64,000 nucleotides of DNA from BRH-c54 sp965284565 (GCA_965284565.1 OZ260100.1:1860001-1924000), one strand, 5' to 3'. Positions 44,211 through 53,483 are shown, counted from the first letter of the stretch. Notes: generated by a model not told the origin, from the letters alone. Program-made: numbers and translations.

Positions 44211-45143
44211 ATGCTACACCAACAACTTCCACCAATATCACTTCAGCAAGTTAAGCTTGATTTTCTTGAAGAAAAGAACATACAATTGTTCGTATTGCGT
44301 GAAGATTTAATTCATCCCACCATTTCAGGAAACAAATGGCGAAAATTGTTTTATAACCTGCAAGAAGCCAAAAGTGATGGAAAAAATCAATTATTGACTT
44401 TTGGAGGGGCTTACTCTAATCACATTGCAGCAACAGCTGCTGCGGGAAAAGAATTTGGATTTAAAACTGTTGGAATAATTAGAGGGGAAGAACATCTGTC
44501 TTTAAACCCAACTTTACAACTTGCAGTAGATAATGGAATGGAGTTAAAATATATTTCAAGAAGTTTATATAAAGAAGAGAAATATAACGCTTCATTTTTA
44601 CAAGAAATGAAAGTTGAATTTGGAGACTTTTATCTTGTGCCAGAAGGAGGTTCAAATGCTTTTGCTGTTAAAGGATGTACGGAAATTATTAATAACATAG
44701 ATATAGATTATGATATTATTTGTTGTGCCTGTGGAACAGGAGGAACCATTGCAGGAATTATTGCTGCTGCAAATGAAACAAAAGAAATAATCGGTTTTCC
44801 GGCTTTAAAAGGAGGTGCTTTTCTGCAAAATGATATTCAACAATTATTGGCAGACTATCAACAACAATTTGTAGTAGAAATAAATAATAAGGATTGGCGT
44901 TTAGTTGCCGATTATCATTTTGGTGGATATGCAAAAATAACTAGTGAGTTAACGGATTTCATAAATGATTTTTATCAGCAACAAAATATTCCATTAGACT
45001 TAATTTATACAGGAAAAATGCTTTTTGGAATTTTACACCTTGCCAAAACGACAGCTTTTTTTAATGGCAAAAAAATTGTTGCTATACATACAGGAGGACT
45101 TCAGGGAAATAGAGGTTTTGATAAAATTAAATTAATATTTTAA
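44211..45143 (+). CDS. 1-aminocyclopropane-1-carboxylate deaminase/D-cysteine desulfhydrase family protein
   Basis: PLP enzyme of fold type II, 310 residues. The PLP lysine is in SGNKWRKLFYNL, followed by LTFGGAYSNHIAATAAAGKE, the glycine-rich phosphate loop CACGTGGTIAGI, and IHTGGLQGNRGF. In bacteria such proteins act as D-cysteine desulfhydrase more often than as true ACC deaminase; the substrate cannot be fixed here. The frame extends upstream to a TTG at 44148, but the ATG at 44211 fits both the family and the promoter element. Confidence 0.86.
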   Translation: MLHQQLPPISLQQVKLDFLEEKNIQLFVLREDLIHPTISGNKWRKLFYNLQEAKSDGKNQLLTFGGAYSNHIAATAAAGKEFGFKTVGIIRGEEHLSLNPTLQLAVDNGMELKYISRSLYKEEKYNASFLQEMKVEFGDFYLVPEGGSNAFAVKGCTEIINNIDIDYDIICCACGTGGTIAGIIAAANETKEIIGFPALKGGAFLQNDIQQLLADYQQQFVVEINNKDWRLVADYHFGGYAKITSELTDFINDFYQQQNIPLDLIYTGKMLFGILHLAKTTAFFNGKKIVAIHTGGLQGNRGFDKIKLIF

Positions 45144-45227
45144 AATTTGGGTTTAATAGTTTCAGTAATCAATAGTCAACTGTTAATATTTTTAGAAGAA
45201 TAGCATTAGAGTGGTTGATATTGCTGT

Positions 45228-45235
45228 TAACTTTG
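45228..45235 (+). promoter_or_regulatory. candidate -7 element of the glucosaminidase gene
   Basis: TAACTTTG fits TAnnTTTG and ends 6 bp before the ATG at 45242, favouring that start over the in-frame TTG at 45215. The -33 element is not evident. Confidence 0.4.
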
Positions 45236-45241
45236 CAATTA

Positions 45242-46174
45242 ATGAATTATCGTATTTTCATATTAATAATAGTAATGCTTCTGACAATAAGTTCAGTTGC
45301 ACAACCTGCTGAACGTAGAATTACACGCTCGGAATACATAGAAACATACAAAGAAGATGCGATTAGAGAAATGCATCGCTCTGGAGTTCCTGCAAGTATT
45401 ACTTTGGCTCAGGGTATATTAGAATCAGGTGATGGAAATAGTCCTTTAGCCATGTATGCAAACAATCATTTTGGTATAAAATGCCATTCTGGTTGGAAAG
45501 GTAAAACAATGCATATTGATGATGATGCTAAGAATGAATGTTTTAGAAAATACAAATCAGTTTATGAATCTTTTGAAGATCATTCTGAATTTCTTACTTC
45601 ACGTTCAAGGTATGCTTTTTTGTTTGAATTAAAAATTACAGATTACAAAGGCTGGGCTAAAGGTTTAAAAAAAGCTGGTTATGCAACTAACCCAAAATAT
45701 GCCGATTTACTGATAGACTTAATAGAGAAACATAAGCTCTATGAATATGATAGGTATGCCAAAGTCCCCTTAAAAGAACCAAAAAAGGGAAAAACTTCCG
45801 CAGCCTTAGCAAGTTCTGCTTCAAAAAAATATACGGTTAAAATGCATAATAACATAAAGCATATTGTTGTGAAAAAAGGAGATACTTTTTACAGCATAGC
45901 TAAAGCTTTTGAAATGAATGAATGGCAATTATATCGTTACAACGATTTAAATAAAAGCGATGTGTTACAAGAAGGACAGATATTATACCTTCAACCAAAA
46001 AGAAATAAAGCTCAAGAAGATTTTCATATTGTTAGAAAAGGTGACAGCATGAGAAGTATTTCTCAGCAATATGGTGTAAAGCTTAATAAACTTTACAAGA
46101 AAAATAATATGATTATGGGAACTCAACCCAATGAGGGTCAGAAAATTTCACTTAGAAAGAAAGTTAAAAATTAA
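45242..46174 (+). CDS. glucosaminidase (FlgJ-like) with two LysM domains
   Basis: Exported peptidoglycan hydrolase, 310 residues. Signal peptide at 1-21 (RIFILIIVMLLTISSVAQ), then a glucosaminidase/N-acetylmuramidase domain (about 30-175: ASITLAQGILESGDGNSPLA with the catalytic Glu, NNHFGIKCHSGWKG, YESFEDHSEFLTSRSRY), then two LysM motifs (about 205-250 HIVVKKGDTFYSIAKAFEMN and about 262-305 HIVRKGDSMRSISQQYGVKL). Organisation and LysM tail suggest a cell-separation or cell-wall-remodelling role. Confidence 0.9.
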   Translation: MNYRIFILIIVMLLTISSVAQPAERRITRSEYIETYKEDAIREMHRSGVPASITLAQGILESGDGNSPLAMYANNHFGIKCHSGWKGKTMHIDDDAKNECFRKYKSVYESFEDHSEFLTSRSRYAFLFELKITDYKGWAKGLKKAGYATNPKYADLLIDLIEKHKLYEYDRYAKVPLKEPKKGKTSAALASSASKKYTVKMHNNIKHIVVKKGDTFYSIAKAFEMNEWQLYRYNDLNKSDVLQEGQILYLQPKRNKAQEDFHIVRKGDSMRSISQQYGVKLNKLYKKNNMIMGTQPNEGQKISLRKKVKN

Positions 46175-46218
46175 TCCAACAATATCAAAGCCTTTTTTTA
46201 TTAGGGAAATGGCAATTC

Positions 46219-46998
46219 TTGATTAAATTTGCCCTTTTAAAAAAATATATCGATTTGCTAAAGAAAAATATTTTTGGTCAGTATCTGTTTCTTAAAAAAT
46301 TAGTGATAAGAACTTTTGCTTTTATTACCTATATTCGATTTAAGAAAGTAAATTACCCTAAGATAGAAGGAGCAGAATTGTTTAGAGATTTACCCAAACA
46401 GAATGTACTTTTTGTTTCTAATCACCAAACTTATTTTGCAGATGTGGCTTTCATGGTTCATGCCATGGAAACAGCTATTTATGGCTATCCAAACGAAATT
46501 AAATTAAGAGGAATATTATCTTGCCCTTTTGTTGATTTTTATTTTGTTGCTGCCGAAGAAACAATGAAATCTGGCTTGTTACCCAAAATTTTAGCTTATG
46601 CTGGAGCGATTACAATTAAAAGAACTTGGCGAGAAGCAGGGAAATCTATTAAAAGACCCGTTGATCAAGCCGATACGGAAAAAATAAAAATTGCTTTGGC
46701 AAATGGTTGGGTGGTAAATTTTCCACAAGGAACTACTAAGGCTTTTGCTGAAGGCAGAAAAGGAACAGCTCACATCATTAAAAATTACAAACCTATTGTT
46801 GTGCCTATTACCATAGATGGTTTTAGAAGGGCTTTTGATAAAAAAGGACTTTTTATCAAGAAAAAAAATACGGCTTTACAAATGCAAGTGCATCAACCAT
46901 TAAAAATAGATTATGAAGATAGCGTTGAAAATATCTTAAAGCAAGTAATGGTTGGGATTGATCAACAAGAAGGATACGAAAAATATAAAAGTCAATAA
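46219..46998 (+). CDS. PlsC-like lysophospholipid acyltransferase with altered motifs
   Basis: 259 residues of the 1-acylglycerol-3-phosphate acyltransferase family. Motif II-like GAITIKRTW and motif IV-like KPIVVPITIDG are present. The catalytic motif, normally H-x4-D, reads NHQTYFAD with five residues between His and Asp, and motif III, normally FPEGTRS, reads FPQGTT. It may therefore acylate a different acceptor or act differently; the fold is not in doubt. The start is uncertain: the only in-frame candidate near the N-terminus is TTG at 46219 (the next Met is deep in the domain). It is followed by the dCMP deaminase gene in the same orientation. Confidence 0.8.
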   Translation: MIKFALLKKYIDLLKKNIFGQYLFLKKLVIRTFAFITYIRFKKVNYPKIEGAELFRDLPKQNVLFVSNHQTYFADVAFMVHAMETAIYGYPNEIKLRGILSCPFVDFYFVAAEETMKSGLLPKILAYAGAITIKRTWREAGKSIKRPVDQADTEKIKIALANGWVVNFPQGTTKAFAEGRKGTAHIIKNYKPIVVPITIDGFRRAFDKKGLFIKKKNTALQMQVHQPLKIDYEDSVENILKQVMVGIDQQEGYEKYKSQ

Positions 46999-47014
46999 AT
47001 CATTTTCAAATAGT

Positions 47015-47022
47015 TAATTTTG
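47015..47022 (+). promoter_or_regulatory. candidate -7 element of the dCMP deaminase gene
   Basis: TAATTTTG fits TAnnTTTG and ends 15 bp before the ATG at 47038; it overlaps the alternative TTG start at 47020, which argues against that start. Confidence 0.4.
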
Positions 47023-47037
47023 CTGCTTTTAAAAGAA

Positions 47038-47484
47038 ATGGAAGAGAATTACAATAAAAATAAACAATTACGCTACGATTTAGCTTATTTAAAAATGGCT
47101 AAAGAATGGTCTAAATTGTCGCACTGTAAAAGAAAACAAGTGGGGGCTTTGGTGGTCAAAGACAGGATGATAATTTCTGACGGCTATAATGGATCGCCAA
47201 CTGGTTACGATAACTGTTGTGAAGATGAAGATGGTAAAACATTGTGGTATGTGCTTCATGCAGAAGCAAATGCTTTGATGAAAATTGCCAAGTCAACCAA
47301 TAATGCCAATGAAGCAACGCTTTATATAACGCTTTCACCATGCAAAGAGTGCAGCAAGTTAATTTTGCAAGCAGGTATAAAGAGAGTAGTTTATTGTAAT
47401 GATTATAAAGATAAAGATGGTCTTAATTTTTTAGAAGAATCTGGTATAGATGTTACTTTTATTAGATTAGAAGATTATCCCTAA
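47038..47484 (+). CDS. deoxycytidylate (dCMP) deaminase
   Basis: Zinc enzyme converting dCMP to dUMP for dTTP synthesis. 148 residues of the cytidine/deoxycytidylate deaminase fold: KRKQVGALVVKDRMIISDGY, NGSPTGYDNCCED, the catalytic HAEANALMKIA (zinc His and general-base Glu) and SPCKECSKLILQAGIKRVVY (two zinc cysteines). The frame is open to TTG at 47020; the ATG at 47038 (MEENYNKNKQLRYDLAYLKM) is preferred. Confidence 0.92.
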   Translation: MEENYNKNKQLRYDLAYLKMAKEWSKLSHCKRKQVGALVVKDRMIISDGYNGSPTGYDNCCEDEDGKTLWYVLHAEANALMKIAKSTNNANEATLYITLSPCKECSKLILQAGIKRVVYCNDYKDKDGLNFLEESGIDVTFIRLEDYP

Positions 47485-47588
47485 ACATGCAATATGAACA
47501 AACGACCATGAAAATAATTTTCATACATAACAGAATAATTATTCAGGGAGTTACATCTGACTGATTTAATAAAATAAAAAATACACAG

Positions 47589-49202
47589 ATGAAATATAAC
47601 ATTAAAATATTTTTACCATTATTGCTAACACTTAGTGTTGTAGTTGGTATTTACTTAGGTTCTTACTTATCGTCAACAACAGGCAATAAATCTATTATTT
47701 TTTCAAAATCAAATTCAAAATCTTCTACTGGTAAGCTTAATGAGATACTTAATTTTATTGAAGAAGCATATGTAGATTCGGTAGATAGTAAAGAGTTGTT
47801 AGAAAATTCTATTAACTCAATGTTGTCGAATTTAGATCCTCATTCATATTATATATCTCCGAAAGAATTTGACAATATGAACGATCCAATTGAAGGCTCT
47901 TTTGAAGGTATTGGAATTGAATTTAGGATAAAGGATGATACGGTTATGGTGGTAGCAGCAATAGCTAATGGGCCTTCAGAAAAATTAGGAATACAGGCAG
48001 GCGATAGAATTATTAAAGTTGACACTATGAATATTGCTGGAAAAAACATTAGCAACAATGATGTTATTAAACTTTTAAAAGGACCAAGAGGAACAAAGGT
48101 GAATGTTTTTATTAAAAGAAGAGGAACAAAAAAATTACTAAAGTTTGCTATTGTAAGAGATGAAATTCCAATTTATAGTGTTGATGCTCCTTATATGATT
48201 GATGAAAATATTGGGTATGTAAAAATATCAAGATTTGCTAGAACAACGTATGAAGAGTTTTTGACTGCTGTGGCTGAACTTAAGGAAAAAGATATGGAAA
48301 GTTTGATTATTGATTTAAGAGGAAATGGAGGGGGTATTCTATCTTCTGCTATAAGTATTGCTGATGAAATGTTAGATAAAAATCAAATGATTGTTTATAC
48401 AAAAGGAAGGGCAAGAAAAAAAACAGAATATTATTCCACCTCAAAAGGAATATTAAAAGGAGTTAAGATAGCTATTTTAATTAATGAAAATTCAGCTTCG
48501 GCAAGTGAAATACTAGCAGGGGCAATTCAGGATAATGATAGAGGAATTATTTTAGGAAGACGTTCATTTGGAAAAGGATTGGTTCAAGAACAAATACCTT
48601 GGCCAGATGGTTCAGCAATTAGACTTACTGTTGCTCGATATTATACGCCATCTGGAAGATCAATTCAAAAACCTTATGAAAACGGTTTAGATGATTATAA
48701 TTTAGAAGCTTACAAGCGCTACGAAAATGGTGAATTATTGGAAGCTGATAGTATTCATTTTCCTGATTCGTTGAAATATTTTACCAAAAAAGGTAAGGTT
48801 GTTTATGGTGGTGGAGGAATTATGCCCGATATTTTTATTCCGTTAGATACTGTAGGAGGAACAGATTATTTGTATCAACTAAGGTATAACGGTATTATTC
48901 AAGAATTTTCGTTAAACTATATCGATAGTAGAAGAAAAAAAATGTTAGAAACGTATCACGATGCCGTTCAATTTAAAAGACAATTTAAAGTAAGTAATCA
49001 ATTGTTTAATAGTCTGATAAAATTTGCTACTGAGTCAGGAATAGAAAGAAATTTAGAACAAATAAAAAAATCTAAATCTTTAATTGAGCAAGGGTTAAAA
49101 GCAGATATGAGCAGACATCTTTATGGTAATTTCGGTTTTTATGTGATTGTTAATGAAAATGACAAAACCATAAGTAGAGCTATTGAAGAAATTAAGGAGT
49201 AG
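47589..49202 (+). CDS. C-terminal processing peptidase, family S41 (CtpA-like)
   Basis: Periplasmic serine protease anchored by an N-terminal hydrophobic segment (FLPLLLTLSVVVGIYLGSYL). 537 residues: helical N-domain (LLENSINSMLSNLDPHSYYI), a PDZ domain (about 95-190, EGIGIEFRI, PSEKLGIQAGDRIIKV), and the S41 catalytic core with nucleophile S304 in ENSASASEIL and general-base K329 in RSFGKGLVQ, spaced 25 residues as in Prc/CtpA. It likely trims or degrades envelope proteins. A small gene of unknown function starts 6 bp after its stop. Confidence 0.93.
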   Translation: MKYNIKIFLPLLLTLSVVVGIYLGSYLSSTTGNKSIIFSKSNSKSSTGKLNEILNFIEEAYVDSVDSKELLENSINSMLSNLDPHSYYISPKEFDNMNDPIEGSFEGIGIEFRIKDDTVMVVAAIANGPSEKLGIQAGDRIIKVDTMNIAGKNISNNDVIKLLKGPRGTKVNVFIKRRGTKKLLKFAIVRDEIPIYSVDAPYMIDENIGYVKISRFARTTYEEFLTAVAELKEKDMESLIIDLRGNGGGILSSAISIADEMLDKNQMIVYTKGRARKKTEYYSTSKGILKGVKIAILINENSASASEILAGAIQDNDRGIILGRRSFGKGLVQEQIPWPDGSAIRLTVARYYTPSGRSIQKPYENGLDDYNLEAYKRYENGELLEADSIHFPDSLKYFTKKGKVVYGGGGIMPDIFIPLDTVGGTDYLYQLRYNGIIQEFSLNYIDSRRKKMLETYHDAVQFKRQFKVSNQLFNSLIKFATESGIERNLEQIKKSKSLIEQGLKADMSRHLYGNFGFYVIVNENDKTISRAIEEIKE

Positions 49203-49208
49203 TAAAAA

Positions 49209-49601
49209 ATGATAAAAGATATCCCTCAGGAAAAAGTTGTCAATGTAGCCATCGCTGTTGTTCAAGAAGGTGAAGATTGGAATGTTTACTTGATTAATTT
49301 AAAAGATACCGCTTTAGAAAACGTATTAGTATCTTCAAAAGGATACATTACTCATGAGAATGGTTCCCAAACTAAAACTTCTGAATTACGACATGCATTG
49401 GGTAATGTTCCTCCAAAAAGTTATGCTAAGATAGAACCTATAATTGAAAATGTTTTTGGATTACACAATCAATATTGGGTAACTTATTTTTCAGAAAATC
49501 AGTTACTGGATAAAAAATATATCTTTTTAGCAGAGACTATTAAAGCAGAAAACTTTGTAACTATTCCCATTATTAATAAAAAAGGTGTGATGATATTATA
49601 A
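49209..49601 (+). CDS. hypothetical protein coupled to the CtpA-like protease gene
   Basis: 130-residue soluble protein without signal peptide. It reads as a beta-rich domain (NVAIAVVQEGEDWNVYLINL, ENVLVSSKGYITHENG, ELRHALGNVPPKSYAKIEPI, YWVTYFSENQLLDKKYIFL). I recognise it only as a conserved hypothetical of Bacteroidota. It starts 6 bp after the protease stop, so both are on one transcript, which ends at the hairpin at 49603-49631. No function can be assigned. Confidence 0.7.
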   Translation: MIKDIPQEKVVNVAIAVVQEGEDWNVYLINLKDTALENVLVSSKGYITHENGSQTKTSELRHALGNVPPKSYAKIEPIIENVFGLHNQYWVTYFSENQLLDKKYIFLAETIKAENFVTIPIINKKGVMIL

Positions 49602-49602
49602 T

Positions 49603-49631
49603 AAACAAGCCTCGCATTGCGAGGCTTGTTT
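49603..49631. terminator. bidirectional terminator hairpin at the end of surface-protein copy 1
   Basis: A 14-bp perfect stem AAACAAGCCTCGCA / TGCGAGGCTTGTTT around a single central base (T at 49617). It separates the hypothetical gene on the plus strand from surface-protein copy 1 on the minus strand, with T-rich sequence on both sides. The same hairpin ends copies 2 and 3 but with A at the centre. Confidence 0.8.
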
Positions 49632-49653
49632 TATTTATGTATAAATAGAAACT

Positions 49654-52600
49654 TTACCTAATAAGTGAGAGGGTACCTTTTTCGAAGAATTGTTGTCCAT
49701 CAATACCTTCAGCCTTAATGATGAAGAAGTACGTACCATCAGGGGCGTCAGCACCGGCAAGGGTTTTACCATCCCAATACCCATTAACATTGCCCCAAGC
49801 GAACATTTTTTGTCCCCAACGGTTGTAAATTTCACCCTCAACAGACTTTAAGTTTTCACCATCCACAGTAAATACATCATTATGACCATCGCCATTAGGA
49901 GTAAACACATTAGGAATAGTTAAAGAAGACTCGTTAAACACCTCAATAACAATAGTAGTAGAATCCCAGCACAGTCCGTCAGTAACTACTAAAGTAACTG
50001 TATAAGTAGCTGGTTCAGTATAAGTTTGCGTAGGAGCAAAAGTAGAATCAAGGTTGCCATTAGCAAAATCCCAGAAATAATTAGTAGCTCCCGTAGAAGA
50101 GTTGGAGAAATTCACTACCAGCGGCATAGGTCCAGTAGTAGGATTAGCCGAAGCCTGAGCATCCACATGCTGTACAGTAAAAGTAACAGAATCCATAGGA
50201 CTAGGACAAGTACCCGCTTCATTTACATAGTAAGTATAAGTACCAGCAGCAGTAACAGGTGGGAAGAAAGGACTACCAGTACCAATAACAGTAGTTCCAG
50301 CAACATCACTATACCAAGTAATCGTTCCATTACCACTAGCCGAAGCCGTTAACGCAGTAGAATCACCCAAGCAGAAATTAGGAATACTATCAGGGACAAT
50401 AAAGTTCTGCGGCATTAAAGTAATAGTAACAGAATCTGTAACTGGACAAGGATTACCTGCAGCAGCAGTATTATAATAAATAACATATGTACCCGCACCA
50501 GAAGCATTAATGTCAATTTCACCAGTAGTAGCATTTATAACTCCCGAAGTAGGACTAATAGTAAAAGTACCACCCGGAGTACCAGTAACTGTAGCAGCAG
50601 GATTAGGATCAGCCAAGCAATAAGCATTAGCAGAATAACTAAAAGTAGCCGTATCAAGTGGTAAAATTTCAATAGTAGTAGAATCTATAGCAGGAGCACA
50701 ACCATTAGCAGCAGGCACATTATTATAAACGGTGTAAATACCAGGAGAACTAGTAGCTAAAGTAACAGCCCCCGCATTATCAATAGTTAAACCAGAAGGT
50801 GCAGCAGAGAAAGTACCCGCAGTAGCCCCACCATTAAGCGTTAAAATAGGAGCATTATCATACATACAATATTGGGCATTATCGTAACTAAACCCAGCGG
50901 TTTGTCCAGTAGTAATGGTAATAGTAGTAGTAGCTGAAATCGGACAAGGGTTACCTGCGGCAGTAGTATTGTAAGTAATAATAAAAGAACCAGTACCACT
51001 AGCAATAAGATTAATCTCACCAGTAGTAGCATTAATACTACCAGGAGCAGAAATAGTAAAAGTTCCACCACTAGTTCCTGTTACAGTAGGAGTAGGGTTA
51101 TTACCTGTAATACAATAAGAAGATTGAGGATAAGTAAAAGAAGCATCATCATCATTGTTAATAAGAATAGTGTGAGCTTGAGTCTCAGTACAAGGAGCAG
51201 AACCTACAGAGTAGGTAATAACAACAGAATTGCCTCCTAATCCAGAAGGGTCAAGCGTATTAGCAGTAACGCCAGTACCAGAGAAAGAACCACCAGCAGA
51301 GCCAGTAACCAAAGCACTTAAATTAATAGGAGCATCCCCCTCACAAATAGGAGAAGGGTTTGTCCAAGCAGCAGAAACAGTAGCTACTGTAATAGTTTGA
51401 GTAGAAGTTTCTTGACAAGGAGCAGTACCTACGGTGTAAGTAACCGATTGAGTGCCACTAGCAGGGTTGAAAGAAGAACCAGAAACCCCAGTTCCAGACC
51501 AAGTTCCGCCAGTAGTACCAGTAATTAAGTTATTAAGATTAATAGAACCTGAAGCCGCACAAATAGGTGAGGGATTAGTCCAAGAAGGATTAACATCAGG
51601 AATAACTGTAATAGTTTGTGTAGAAGTTTCTATACAAGGAGCAGTACCCACAGTATAAGTTACGGATTGCGAACCTGAGCTAGGATTAAAAGAAGTACCA
51701 GAAACGCCTGTTCCCGACCAAGTTCCACCCGTAGTGCCGGTAATTAAAGTATTAAGGTTAATAGAACCAGCAGATGCACAAATAGGCGAAGGATTAGTCC
51801 AAGCCGGATTAACATCAGGAATAACCGTAATAGTTTGCGTAGAAGTTTCTTGACAAGGCGAAGTACCTACCGTATAAGTAACCGATTGCGAACCAGAACT
51901 AGGATTGAAAGAAGAGCCAGAAACCCCAGTTCCCGACCAAGTTCCACCACCAGTGCCAGTTACTAAACTACTTAAGTTAATAGAGCCAGCCGAAGCACAA
52001 ATAGGCGAAGGGTTAGTCCAAGCCGGATTAACATTAGGGATAACTGTAATCGTTTGTGTAGAAGTCTCCACACAAGGCGAAGTACCAATAGTATAAGTAA
52101 TAGATTGCGTACCTGCCGAAAGAGAGAAAACACCACCGCTAGTAACACCAGTACCACTCCAAGAGCCCCCAGCTTGAGCGGGCACTAAAGTAACCGTTCC
52201 GCCATTAGCCGCACAAAGCGGTCCTGGATTAGTCCAAGCAGGATTAACATCAGGAATAACAGTAATCGTTTGTGTAGAAGTTTCTTGACAGGGCGAAGTA
52301 CCTACTGTATAAGTAACCGATTGCGAACCACTAGCAGGATTGAAAGTAGAGCCAGAAACACCTGTTCCCGACCAAGTTCCTCCCGTAGTACCAGTAATTA
52401 AACTATTAAGATTAATAGACCCAGCCGCAGCACAAATAGGCGAAGGGTTAGTCCAAGCCGGATTAACATCAGGACGAACAGTAATGGTATGTGTTTGAGA
52501 TTGAGTACAAGGCGAAGTACCTACGGTATAAGTAACCGATTGTGAACCACTAGCAGGGTTAAAAGTAGAACCGGAAACCCCTGTGCCAGACCAAGAACCA

Positions 52601-53427
52601 CCAGTAGTACCAGTAATTAAGCTATTAAGGTTTATAGAACCAGCTGCAGCACAAATAGGTGATGGGTTGGTCCATGTAGCTGAACCTGAAGGACTTCCAA
52701 ACGAACAGTTTTTTAAATTCATTAAGGTGTTTGCAATTAAATCTATAAGAGCATTATGGTTAACGGTTCCTAAAATTCCAACATTTGTACAGGTACCTGA
52801 AGTTGGAAATATATTAAAATCACCAGCTCCCATGAGAGCTCCATTGCCTGAAATCATATCACAATTTCTAAATTGAATAGCAATCGTCTTACTTGTGTTT
52901 CCACAAACTGTATTAGATTGAATAAAAGCATTTTGTGCTGGAACTCCTGTGAATGGTCTAATTGCAGCACCATATCCAGAAAATGAACCTGGCCCACAAA
53001 ATACATTTGAGTTTACTGTATATTGATAATTTTCAGTGTATGTTGTACTATGGGTTACGGAACCTCCAATAGTAACGGTTGCATTTATAAGGTTGTCTAA
53101 ATATGTTGCTGGATTACCACAACAATCTACTTCAGATTGAACATATACAGCTCCCCCTGCATTCATATAATTAACTACCGGATTAATTGAAGCTCCTCCC
53201 ATAAAACCAAAAATCCATACTTGGTCATAAGTAGTACTTATGGTTGCTGGTATAGAACCAACTCTCGTAACGCTAGTCATAGTTGCTACTAAACGATTAT
53301 AAATTCTACTAGAATTATTACTCTGGTCACTTGAGAAACCATTGTTGTAATCAATAACTAGCACGTTTTGACCAATTAAAAAAGTGCTAAAAAACATAGC
53401 AAAAAGTAAAAAATAGATTTTTTTCAT
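49654..53427 (-). CDS. giant T9SS type B surface protein, copy 1
   Basis: 1,257 residues. Signal peptide 1-19 (KKIYFLLFAMFFSTFLIGQ), then a 230-residue N-terminal domain (VLVIDYNNGFSSDQSNN, YDQVWIFGFMGGASINP, NAGGAVYVQSE) that resembles secreted glutamine-amidotransferase-like folds and ends near residue 248. Seven repeats of 72-74 residues follow (AWTNPSPICAAAGSINL, TGGTWSGTGVSGSTFNP, SVTYTVGTSPC), then several Ig-like modules (TPTVTGTSGGTFTI, INATTGEI), a PKD domain (NYFWDFANGNLDSTFAPTQ) and the gliding-associated sorting domain (IPNVFTPNGDGHNDVF, IYNRWGQKMF, PDGTYFFIIKAEG). It should be exported by T9SS and attached to the cell surface as an adhesin or matrix protein. Same protein as copy 2. 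The open frame extends to 53472, but the ATG at 53427 gives the signal peptide. Confidence 0.9.
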   Translation of the reverse strand: MKKIYFLLFAMFFSTFLIGQNVLVIDYNNGFSSDQSNNSSRIYNRLVATMTSVTRVGSIPATISTTYDQVWIFGFMGGASINPVVNYMNAGGAVYVQSEVDCCGNPATYLDNLINATVTIGGSVTHSTTYTENYQYTVNSNVFCGPGSFSGYGAAIRPFTGVPAQNAFIQSNTVCGNTSKTIAIQFRNCDMISGNGALMGAGDFNIFPTSGTCTNVGILGTVNHNALIDLIANTLMNLKNCSFGSPSGSATWTNPSPICAAAGSINLNSLITGTTGGSWSGTGVSGSTFNPASGSQSVTYTVGTSPCTQSQTHTITVRPDVNPAWTNPSPICAAAGSINLNSLITGTTGGTWSGTGVSGSTFNPASGSQSVTYTVGTSPCQETSTQTITVIPDVNPAWTNPGPLCAANGGTVTLVPAQAGGSWSGTGVTSGGVFSLSAGTQSITYTIGTSPCVETSTQTITVIPNVNPAWTNPSPICASAGSINLSSLVTGTGGGTWSGTGVSGSSFNPSSGSQSVTYTVGTSPCQETSTQTITVIPDVNPAWTNPSPICASAGSINLNTLITGTTGGTWSGTGVSGTSFNPSSGSQSVTYTVGTAPCIETSTQTITVIPDVNPSWTNPSPICAASGSINLNNLITGTTGGTWSGTGVSGSSFNPASGTQSVTYTVGTAPCQETSTQTITVATVSAAWTNPSPICEGDAPINLSALVTGSAGGSFSGTGVTANTLDPSGLGGNSVVITYSVGSAPCTETQAHTILINNDDDASFTYPQSSYCITGNNPTPTVTGTSGGTFTISAPGSINATTGEINLIASGTGSFIITYNTTAAGNPCPISATTTITITTGQTAGFSYDNAQYCMYDNAPILTLNGGATAGTFSAAPSGLTIDNAGAVTLATSSPGIYTVYNNVPAANGCAPAIDSTTIEILPLDTATFSYSANAYCLADPNPAATVTGTPGGTFTISPTSGVINATTGEIDINASGAGTYVIYYNTAAAGNPCPVTDSVTITLMPQNFIVPDSIPNFCLGDSTALTASASGNGTITWYSDVAGTTVIGTGSPFFPPVTAAGTYTYYVNEAGTCPSPMDSVTFTVQHVDAQASANPTTGPMPLVVNFSNSSTGATNYFWDFANGNLDSTFAPTQTYTEPATYTVTLVVTDGLCWDSTTIVIEVFNESSLTIPNVFTPNGDGHNDVFTVDGENLKSVEGEIYNRWGQKMFAWGNVNGYWDGKTLAGADAPDGTYFFIIKAEGIDGQQFFEKGTLSLIR

Positions 53428-53451
53428 AAGAAATGAATTTAATAATGTTTT

Positions 53452-53483
53452 CAAATTTATAACAAAAAACACTTACAAGCAAA
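53452..53483 (-). promoter_or_regulatory. promoter of surface-protein copy 1
   Basis: Minus strand: TTTG (53483-53480), 20 bp, TAAATTTG (53459-53452), matching the Bacteroidota -33/-7 consensus. It lies 24 bp before the ATG at 53427 and rules out the in-frame start at 53472. Repeated exactly before copy 2. Confidence 0.65.

Noticed and set aside
50026..50352. Plus-strand open frame of 108 codons antisense to surface-protein copy 1, repeated at 53923 and 57820
   Set aside because: Low-complexity Ser/Arg/Ile product caused by the biased codons of the real gene on the minus strand; it recurs only because the DNA is duplicated.
50841..51071. Leucine-rich alternate-frame ORF on the minus strand, repeated in each copy
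   Set aside because: Lies fully within the surface-protein gene in another frame; composition is an artefact of the GTA/GTT-rich coding strand.
51340..52700. Regularly spaced repeats that could suggest a CRISPR array
   Set aside because: Units are 216-222 bp, continuous, in frame and code for beta-domain repeats; there are no short direct repeats with unique spacers.
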